Assembly (NCBI GenBank): GCA_038238115.1
Contig: JBBRYB010000031.1
Location: forward strand, 1 to 39,922
DNA from: JBBRYB01 sp038238115
GTDB taxonomy: Bacteria; Actinomycetota; Actinomycetes; Propionibacteriales; Nocardioidaceae
Direction: 5' to 3'
DNA length: 39,922 bases
Every line of letters starts with the position of its first letter. Within the stretch, counting starts at the first letter, position 1. The position numbers and the translations under genes were made by a program. Below are positions 34,616-39,922 of the stretch, piece by piece. The notes under the pieces are model-generated. The model saw only the letters and a list, made by a program, of their open reading frames with translations. It searched no databases and was not told the origin of the DNA.

Positions 34616-35143
34616 TCAGGTGTCGAGCTCCTCCAGGCCGCCGATCACCATCTCGAGCAGCTCGGCAAGCCGGACTCGGTCGGCCTTCGAGAGCGGGCTG
34701 AGCACGTCGGACTCCAGCATGTCGGACTCCCGGATCACGCAGCGAAACAGCTGCCATCCGTCGTCGGAGAGCCTGACCCGTACCCTGACCCGGTTCTCCG
34801 GGTCCGTCGTGCGCGTGATCAGCGACCGTTCGGCCATCCGGTCGAGCCGGTGCGTCATCGACGACGGTGCAACGTTCGCGGCGTCGGCGAGCACGCTCGG
34901 CGTGAGGCCGAGGTCGCCACCATCTCGGACCAGCTTGCTCATCACAGCCCATTCTCCGGCCGTCAGGTCCAGGTCCGCGAGCTGGCGGTCGTACCACTGG
35001 TCGAGCCGGCGGGACAGGCCGTGAACCGCGGTGATCACGCGCTGGACGGACTCGTTCGCGCCGGCCGCGACGAAGACCGCCACGTCTTGCTGGAGGCGCT
35101 CGGCCGTGGAGGGGGACTCAGCCGGTCCCGCACTTGCGCTCAT
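34616..35143 (-). CDS. MarR-family regulator
   Basis: 175 residues from ATG 35143 (in-frame GTG at 35164 also possible; neither has a good ribosome site). Winged helix: DLDLTAGEWAVMSKLVRDGGD near 57-77, LTPSVLADAANVAPSSMTHRLDRMAERSLI near 80-109 (recognition helix), the wing TRTTDPENRVRVRVRLSDDG near 110-129, and a C-terminal dimerisation helix. It is divergent from the MFS exporter, so it is likely to repress it and itself, with release by a small ligand. The GACTTCGAAGTC palindrome in the shared upstream region is a candidate operator. Confidence 0.88.
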   Translation of the reverse strand: MSASAGPAESPSTAERLQQDVAVFVAAGANESVQRVITAVHGLSRRLDQWYDRQLADLDLTAGEWAVMSKLVRDGGDLGLTPSVLADAANVAPSSMTHRLDRMAERSLITRTTDPENRVRVRVRLSDDGWQLFRCVIRESDMLESDVLSPLSKADRVRLAELLEMVIGGLEELDT

Positions 35144-35171
35144 AGAGACAGTGTGCCACCTCACATAGTTC

Positions 35172-35183
35172 GACTTCGAAGTC
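35172..35183. promoter_or_regulatory. 12-bp palindrome, candidate MarR operator
   Basis: GACTTCGAAGTC is a perfect palindrome in the marR-MFS intergenic region. Half sites TTGAAGT (at about 35212) and ACTTCA (about 35233) form a second, spaced inverted repeat nearby with the same GAAGT core. MarR proteins bind such palindromes. Confidence 0.5.
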
Positions 35184-35274
35184 TTGTGGAATGAACGCTA
35201 TAGTTTCTATGTTGAAGTATTAGATCGCCAACACTTCAGTACCGAAGCATGGCCGCGCAAGAAGGGAGCATCCG

Positions 35275-36543
35275 ATGACAAAGACCCGCAGCAGGCTGAT
35301 CACGGGCGCCGCCTTCGCCGGCAGCCTCGGGTGGGGAACAATCCTGCCCTTCCAGTACGCCTACGTCGTCGATGCGCGCGGATGGGGACCCATGGCTGGC
35401 GTCTTGACGGGCACCTTGTTCTGCCTGGGCGCCATCGTCGCTGCTCCTATGGCCGGTCGGCTGGCGGACCGCTACTCCGCGGCCGTCCTGGCCGTCGGCT
35501 TCGAGCTGGTGGCGGCAGTGTCCAGCCTCGCCTTGGGACTCGCGGCCGGCCCCATGCTCTTCCTCGCGGCCATGGCAGCCTTCGGTGCCGCCGTGACGGC
35601 GGCACAGCCGCCCACGCAGGTGCTCGTGCTGGAATGTGTGCCACCAGAGGAGCGCCGCGCCGTCTTCGCCTACCAGTTCACGGCGATGGCCTTGGGTATG
35701 GCGGTCGGATCCTTCGCTGCGGGCTGGGTGGTCGACCTGACGACACCAGCCGGCATGTGGTCCGCCTTCGCCGCGGCGGCAGTCGGGTTCTCGGTGTCGG
35801 CGGTCCTCGTCGCGCTGGCTGCCCGATCGGCCGACACGATCAGTGCCGGGCCAGTGGTCGAGGACCCGCTGACGAATGTGGGCGGCGGGCTGGCGACGTA
35901 CCTCCACCTCGCGCGTAACCGGCAAGTCCGGCTGCTCGCCCTCGTGTCGATGGCGTTGGCCGCGGGTTTCTACGCCCAGTTCGAGACCGGGCTGCCGGCC
36001 TTCGCGCTCCAGTCGCTGTCGGTCGACGCGACGACGGTAGGGACGGCCGCGGCCGTCAACTGCGTGGTGATCGTCGGGCTGCAGTGGCTCATCGTGACAT
36101 TGACCAAGCGCCACAGCGCAGCGGCGCTGCTCACCATCGTCGGGTCGATCTGGGCGCTCACCTGGCTCCTGCTGGAGGCATCGCTCTTCGTCGACCCGGC
36201 TCGTGCCGCCTCGATGTTCGTCGTCGCCTTCGCCATCTTTGCCGTGGGCGAGACGATGTATGCCCCGGTACTGAGCCCGCTGGCCGCAGCCGTGGCTCCA
36301 CCTGGACTGGTCGGCACGACGCTGGGAGCCCTGGCGGCTCTGCGGACCGGTGTCAGCGCGGCGGGCCCCCTCGTCGCCGGGGTGCTGATCGCGCTGAACC
36401 TGCCCCACGTCTTCGTGCTGCTGCACGTCGCGATCAACCTGGGCGCTGTCGCGCTGGCGTGGCGGTTGCTGCGCGCCCAGTCCACGGTTTCCGTCGAGGT
36501 GGATAATGGCGAGACCGACGACGTGAGGAGTATCCGTGTCTGA
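35275..36543 (+). CDS. MFS transporter
   Basis: 422 residues with 12 predicted membrane helices of the major facilitator type. The loop 2-3 motif MAGRLADRYSAAVLAV is near 59-74, and the GMAVGSFAAGWVVDLT helix near 142-157. A good ribosome site (AAGGGAGC) precedes ATG 35275. It is divergent from marR, so it probably exports a drug or metabolite under MarR control. Its end overlaps the aminopeptidase start by 8 nt; that gene starts after GAGGAG at good spacing, so translation is coupled. Confidence 0.88.
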   Translation: MTKTRSRLITGAAFAGSLGWGTILPFQYAYVVDARGWGPMAGVLTGTLFCLGAIVAAPMAGRLADRYSAAVLAVGFELVAAVSSLALGLAAGPMLFLAAMAAFGAAVTAAQPPTQVLVLECVPPEERRAVFAYQFTAMALGMAVGSFAAGWVVDLTTPAGMWSAFAAAAVGFSVSAVLVALAARSADTISAGPVVEDPLTNVGGGLATYLHLARNRQVRLLALVSMALAAGFYAQFETGLPAFALQSLSVDATTVGTAAAVNCVVIVGLQWLIVTLTKRHSAAALLTIVGSIWALTWLLLEASLFVDPARAASMFVVAFAIFAVGETMYAPVLSPLAAAVAPPGLVGTTLGALAALRTGVSAAGPLVAGVLIALNLPHVFVLLHVAINLGAVALAWRLLRAQSTVSVEVDNGETDDVRSIRV

Positions 36544-37984
36544 CCGCTTCCAGCCCTCGACCTATCCCGTGCCCGCCAGCGACGCGCTTGTGGCGTTCAT
36601 GCGAAACGGTTGGGAGGACGGCGAGGACTCGGTTGCCCGACTCCCGGTCGCCGCGTACGCGCAAAGGCGGCGGGCCCAACTCAGCGAGCGTTTCTCCGGC
36701 GAGCGCATCGTCATACCCGCGGGAGGTCTGAAGTCGCGCGCCAATGACACTGACTACCGGTTCCGCGCCGACACGGCGCACGTCTACCTCACCGGCAACC
36801 AGTCGTCCGACGCCGTCCTGGTGATGGATGACGGCGATGCCACCCTTTTCTTCCGGCCCCGTCATGCCAAGAGCGATGATGCGTTCTGGCGCGACGGCCG
36901 CTATGGCGAGGCCTGGGCCGGTCGTCGCCGTTCGCTGGGTGAGGCTGAGGAGCTGTTCGGGATTCGCTGCCGACACCTCTACGACCTGCCTGAGGTGCTG
37001 CGCTCGGGTGGCACCACGCGTGTCCGTCGCGGTGTCGACGCCGATGTCGACGCGTTGCTCAGCCCGCACGTCGACCCCAAGGCCGACGCGGAGCTGGCGG
37101 TGTTCATGTCGGAGATGCGGCTCGTCAAGGACGAGTGGGAGATCGCGCAGATGCAAGATGCGATCGACTCGACGATCCTCGGCTTCGAGGACTCGGTCCG
37201 CGAGTGGCACCACGTCCTGGAATACGGCGAGCGCTGGATCGAGGGCACCTTCTGGCGCCGGGCCCGGGCGGCCGGCAACGACGTCGGCTACGAGTCGATC
37301 GTCGCCAACGGTCCACACGCCACCACGCTGCACTGGATCGAGAACGACGGGCCGGTCGCGCCGGGACAGCTCATCCTGCTCGATATGGGCGTCGAGAACC
37401 GCTCGCTCTACACCGCAGACGTCACTCGCACCCTTCCCATCTCCGGCACATTCACGCCCGAGCAGCGTCAGCTCTACAACCTCGTGCTCGCCGCTCAACA
37501 GGCGGGGATGGAGTCCGTCAAGCCGGGGGTCTCCTACCGCGACTTCCACGTGGCCGCGATGACGGTACTGGCACACGGTCTTGCGGACATGGACATCTTG
37601 CCGTGCTCGGCCGACGAGGCTCTCGAAAAGGACAGCGGGCTCTACCGGCGGTGGACTCTCCACGGCACGGGCCACATGCTCGGCCTGGACGTCCACGACT
37701 GCGCCGGTGCGCGTGCCGAGAACTACCTCGATGGCAAGCTCGAGCCGGGCATGGTCTTGACGGTCGAGCCGGGGCTTTACTTCCAGACCAGCGACCTGCT
37801 CGTGCCCGAGTCGCTGCGCGGGATCGGCATCCGGATCGAGGACGACGTCCTGGTCACCAACGACGGCTGCCGCAACCTGTCGGGAGCCCTGGCGCGCACC
37901 GCAGACGACGTCGAGTCGTGGATGGCTGCTCAGTCCGCGAGCGTGTCCGGCGCCCAGCTGACGCCGCCCGAGGGGTCGTCGTAG
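36536..37984 (+). CDS. pepP: Xaa-Pro aminopeptidase (aminopeptidase P family)
   Basis: 482 residues, creatinase/pita-bread fold. The N-terminal domain has RLPVAAYAQRRRAQLSERF and the YRFRADTAHVYLTGNQSSDAVLVMDD segment. The catalytic domain's metal ligands: Asp in LLDMGVENRSLYTADVTRTL (near 280-299; two Asp), His in GTGHMLGLDVHDC (near 377-389), Glu in LTVEPGLYF (near 403-411) and Glu in IRIEDDVLVT (near 426-435). It removes N-terminal residues preceding proline. Starts GTG 36536 inside the MFS stop region. Confidence 0.92.
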   Translation: MSDRFQPSTYPVPASDALVAFMRNGWEDGEDSVARLPVAAYAQRRRAQLSERFSGERIVIPAGGLKSRANDTDYRFRADTAHVYLTGNQSSDAVLVMDDGDATLFFRPRHAKSDDAFWRDGRYGEAWAGRRRSLGEAEELFGIRCRHLYDLPEVLRSGGTTRVRRGVDADVDALLSPHVDPKADAELAVFMSEMRLVKDEWEIAQMQDAIDSTILGFEDSVREWHHVLEYGERWIEGTFWRRARAAGNDVGYESIVANGPHATTLHWIENDGPVAPGQLILLDMGVENRSLYTADVTRTLPISGTFTPEQRQLYNLVLAAQQAGMESVKPGVSYRDFHVAAMTVLAHGLADMDILPCSADEALEKDSGLYRRWTLHGTGHMLGLDVHDCAGARAENYLDGKLEPGMVLTVEPGLYFQTSDLLVPESLRGIGIRIEDDVLVTNDGCRNLSGALARTADDVESWMAAQSASVSGAQLTPPEGSS

Positions 37985-38022
37985 GCCGGCGGGCGACCCT
38001 GGCCAGGCTCGTACCCGCCTAC
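37981..38022. terminator. Convergent hairpin between pepP and groES-like gene
   Basis: GGCGGG (37988-37993) pairs with CCCGCC (38014-38019), with GTA/TAC outside and an inner CCTGGCCAGG palindrome. It spans both stop codons, so it may serve both convergent genes. Confidence 0.45.
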
Positions 38023-38360
38023 AGGTAGAGGCCGGTCTGGCCGTCTTCGAGGCGCGGTGCCGCGACCGCGTGGAGGTCACGCTCGCGCAGCAGGATGAAC
38101 TCCTCACCGCTCACCTCGACCTCCGCCTTGTCCTCCGGGTCGAACAGCACCCGGTCCCCGATCTCGACCTGACGCACGTGCGCCCCGATTCCGGCAACGC
38201 GCGCCCACGCGAGCCGGCGGCCCATCTGGGCGGTCGCCGGGATGACGATGCCCGCAGACGAGCGTCGCTCCCCCGCCTCGGCGTCCAACGACACGAGCAC
38301 CCGGTCGTGGAGCATGCGGACGGGCAGCTTGTCGTCGGCGGAGTTCTGCCTGGCATTCAC
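38019..38360 (-). CDS. GroES-like co-chaperonin paralogue
   Basis: 113 residues with cpn10 features: RMLHDRVLVSLDAEAGERRSSAGIVIP near 15-41, GDRVLFDPEDKAEVEVSGEEFILLRERDL near 68-97, then a C-terminal tail not found in GroES (HAVAAPRLEDGQTGLYL). No groEL gene lies beside it. This groES-like paralogue paired with a DUF3618 gene is common in actinobacteria as I know them. GTG 38360 lacks a ribosome site; an in-frame Met at residue 16 is an alternative. Confidence 0.85.
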   Translation of the reverse strand: MNARQNSADDKLPVRMLHDRVLVSLDAEAGERRSSAGIVIPATAQMGRRLAWARVAGIGAHVRQVEIGDRVLFDPEDKAEVEVSGEEFILLRERDLHAVAAPRLEDGQTGLYL

Positions 38361-38390
38361 GCGAGTCGGCTCTCGGAGTACGGCGACCGG

Positions 38391-38645
38391 TCAGCTGACG
38401 ATCATGCGTATCGTCACGATGACAGCCACGACTCCTGCCGCCACTCCCGCGACCTTACCCACCTTCGCCCGGTCGAGCGCACCGTCCGGGGTGTAGAACG
38501 ACGCCTTCAACGTGTTCATCTGGCGCGCCACGATCGTCTTGGGCTTGGCCCGGTAGACCAGTTGGTCGATGGTCCCGGCCAGCCGGTTGCGGGTCACGGC
38601 GATCTCCGCGGAGATCTCGTCGGGCGTGCGTGCTCCGGAGCTCAC
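38391..38645 (-). CDS. DUF3618 membrane-associated protein
   Basis: 84 residues from GTG 38645, preceded by AGGAGG at 5 nt. The DUF3618 core is RTPDEISAEIAVTRNRLAGT then LVYRAKPKTIVARQMNTLKASF, with a C-terminal membrane helix (AGVAAGVVAVIVTIRMIVS). Function unknown. It lies just upstream of the groES-like gene on the same strand (~30 nt between), probably one transcript. Confidence 0.85.
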   Translation of the reverse strand: MSSGARTPDEISAEIAVTRNRLAGTIDQLVYRAKPKTIVARQMNTLKASFYTPDGALDRAKVGKVAGVAAGVVAVIVTIRMIVS

Positions 38646-38805
38646 ATGTCCTCCTGCTGTCGGTTGCAGGTGCAAGTCTTGCATGACGGCCTCGCCGACG
38701 CTCGGACCCACCCACGACGAACCAGTGCGCCGACAAGGCAAGTCCGGCGCGTGACAAGATCACCCTAGACAACCGCGTGAGCATGCCGGGCCGCGAACAG
38801 CTGAC

Positions 38806-38853
38806 AGCGGGCGCGAGCAGCTGAGAACGCGAGCAGCTGAGAAGAGGGGATGA
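38806..38853. repeat. Short direct repeats in the bcp leader
   Basis: GCGAACAGCTGACA then two identical GCGAGCAGCTGAGAA-type units (15 bases) fill most of the 50 nt before bcp, at about 38793, 38815 and 38830. Possibly a repeated regulator site. Confidence 0.5.
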
Positions 38854-38856
38854 CAG

Positions 38857-39321
38857 ATGAGCCGACTCGAAACCGGTGACCAGGCACCAGACTTCACGTT
38901 GCCCGACGACACCGGCAGCCAGGTCAGCCTGGCCGACTACCGAGGACAGCGAGTGATCCTCTACGTCTATCCGGCTGCGATGACGCCTGGCTGCACCACC
39001 CAGGCGTGCGACTTCCGCGACTCGCTCGAGCCAATCGCTGCGGCGGGCTACGCCGTCATCGGTCTGTCGCCGGACTCGCCGGACAAGCTGGCCAAGTTCC
39101 GCGCCAACGACGGTCTGACGTTTCCGCTCCTGTCCGACGAGGACACGACGGTGCTCAAGGCATACGGCGCCTTCGGAGAGAAGAAGCTCTACGGCAAGAC
39201 GGTTGTCGGCGTGATCCGCTCCACGTTCGTCATCGACGAGGCGGGCAAGATCGATAAGGCGATGTACACCGTCAAGGCCACCGGCCACGTCGCAAAGCTG
39301 CGCAAGGACCTCGGCGTCTGA
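38857..39321 (+). CDS. bcp: Thioredoxin-dependent peroxiredoxin (Bcp type)
   Basis: 154 residues, AhpC/TSA-Bcp family. The peroxidatic site is PAAMTPGCTTQACDFRD (near 44-60): Cys-48 peroxidatic in PGCT and a second Cys five residues on (TQAC), as in Bcp proteins with an intrahelical resolving Cys. ATG 38857 follows GAGGGG at about 8 nt. It reduces hydroperoxides using thioredoxin or mycoredoxin. It is the last gene before the low-complexity end. Confidence 0.93.
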   Translation: MSRLETGDQAPDFTLPDDTGSQVSLADYRGQRVILYVYPAAMTPGCTTQACDFRDSLEPIAAAGYAVIGLSPDSPDKLAKFRANDGLTFPLLSDEDTTVLKAYGAFGEKKLYGKTVVGVIRSTFVIDEAGKIDKAMYTVKATGHVAKLRKDLGV

Positions 39322-39339
39322 CCCCTGGGGTTTCGTCTC

Positions 39340-39478
39340 GTGGCTGGCTGGTCTGCCTGGCTGGCTGGCTACCTGCCTGGCGCCTGGCTGGCTGGTCTGC
39401 GTGGCTGGCTGGTCTGCGTGGCTGGCTGGTCTGCGTGGCTGGCTGGCTGGCTGTCTGCCTGGCTAGCTGGCTCGCTCG
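39340..39478. repeat. (CTGG)n-type tetranucleotide repeats
   Basis: Imperfect TGGC/CTGG arrays with CTGCGTGG interruptions. No coding signal. Confidence 0.85.
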
Positions 39479-39499
39479 CCTCGTGCCTGCGCCGCCTCA

Positions 39500-39720
39500 C
39501 GGGTCAGTTCCGGGTCTGCCCTCCCACGTCTTCCCTTCCGGGTCTGCCCTTCCGGGTCTGCCCTTCCGCGGCTCCCTTTCCACGGCTGCCCCTCCGCGGC
39601 TCCCCCTTCCGCGGCTGCCCTTCCACGTCTCCCCTCCGCGGCTCCCCGGCCGGGTCTCCCCTCCGCGTCTGGCCCTCCGCGTCTCCCCGGCCGCGGCTGC
39701 CCTGCCGCGTCCGCCTTCCA
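39500..39720. repeat. Degenerate ~14-bp pyrimidine-rich direct repeats
   Basis: About 14 copies of YTCCGCGGCTGCCC-like units. Open frames here are repetitive nonsense. Confidence 0.8.
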
Positions 39721-39922
39721 CACTTGCCAGGTTCACCTGGCAGATGCGTAGTTCCCACGGCAGATCTGCCGTGCAGGCCGTGGGGGGGGGGGGGGGGGGG
39801 GGGGAAAAAGCGCCAGGGGGGGAGCCCCCCCCGCCCGCCCGGCGCCGGGGGGGGGGCGGCGGCGCCCCCCCGCCCGGAGACGCGGAGTAGGTAGAGCGCG
39901 GGGGGGGCACCCAACCCACAGA

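Larger units (their letters stand above)
39322..39922. other. Low-complexity end and probable sequencing artefact
   Basis: No gene after the bcp stop. Repeats at 39340-39720, palindrome CACGGCAGATCTGCCGTG (39756-39773), then 23 G in a row (39782-39804), AAAAA, and G/C runs to the end. The run after 39781 looks like a poly-G read artefact at a contig edge. Confidence 0.7.

Noticed and set aside
36434..38107. 557-residue minus-strand frame opposite pepP
   Set aside because: Shadow of the aminopeptidase; no motifs or ribosome site.

Overview
The window is GC-rich actinobacterial chromosome. The evidence is strong codon bias to G/C at third positions, GTG starts, a mycothiol-dependent maleylpyruvate-isomerase-family protein, a soluble acyl-ACP desaturase, SigE-family sigma remnants and a GroES paralogue beside a DUF3618 protein. 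Nocardioidaceae/Propionibacteriales or a close relative is my best guess, but that is inference. The last ~140 bases (a 23-base G run, then near-random G/C runs) look like a contig end rather than genome.

Left part (1-6.3 kb) is eroded accessory DNA. It opens with the 3' half of a tRNA-Lys gene, which reads as the outer attachment site of an element lying to the left of the window, followed by a 12-bp hairpin. Then come a flavoprotein monooxygenase, a frameshifted SigE-type ECF sigma relic, a GNAT acetyltransferase, a relic of the KdpD/KdpE two-component system with several one-base lesions, six 19-bp tandem repeats, a DUF402 protein and a DinB/maleylpyruvate-isomerase-like protein.

6.8-13.5 kb is a tightly coupled catabolic operon: APC permease, FGGY (xylulokinase-like) kinase, glycerol-1-phosphate-dehydrogenase-like enzyme, HAD-IIA phosphatase and a TIM-barrel protein. 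All its junctions overlap by 1-4 nt, and a GntR/UTRA regulator follows. The substrate is unknown; this is one of the two most interesting loci.

13.5-18.1 kb holds a broken VOC gene, a DUF1835/DUF3658 protein, a cytoplasmic gamma-glutamyltransferase-like protein and an SDR resembling 3-hydroxybutyrate dehydrogenase; the last two converge on a good hairpin terminator.

18.3-25.8 kb is a complete glycolate/glyoxylate module: malate synthase (aceB), glycolate oxidase subunits D, E and F, and a lactate/glycolate permease. Together they import glycolate, oxidise it to glyoxylate and condense it with acetyl-CoA to malate.

25.8-29.2 kb contains a PhyH dioxygenase pseudogene, a 34-residue membrane peptide with a strong ribosome site, a PPOX-family protein, and three consecutive small acidic genes. 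Each of the three (one frameshifted) has GGGTA exactly 10 nt before its ATG and no ribosome site. A short exported peptide made of four GKTVAWD repeats follows, preceded by a foldable leader and lying 107 nt before a membrane PAS-GGDEF-EAL protein. That pair is the best candidate for an undescribed system.

32-39.3 kb holds acyl-ACP desaturase with a tandem-palindrome operator, an ArsB/SLC13-type transporter, a MarR regulator divergent from an MFS exporter that overlaps an aminopeptidase P gene, the GroES paralogue and DUF3618 pair, and a Bcp-type peroxiredoxin. From 39.3 kb on there is only low-complexity sequence.
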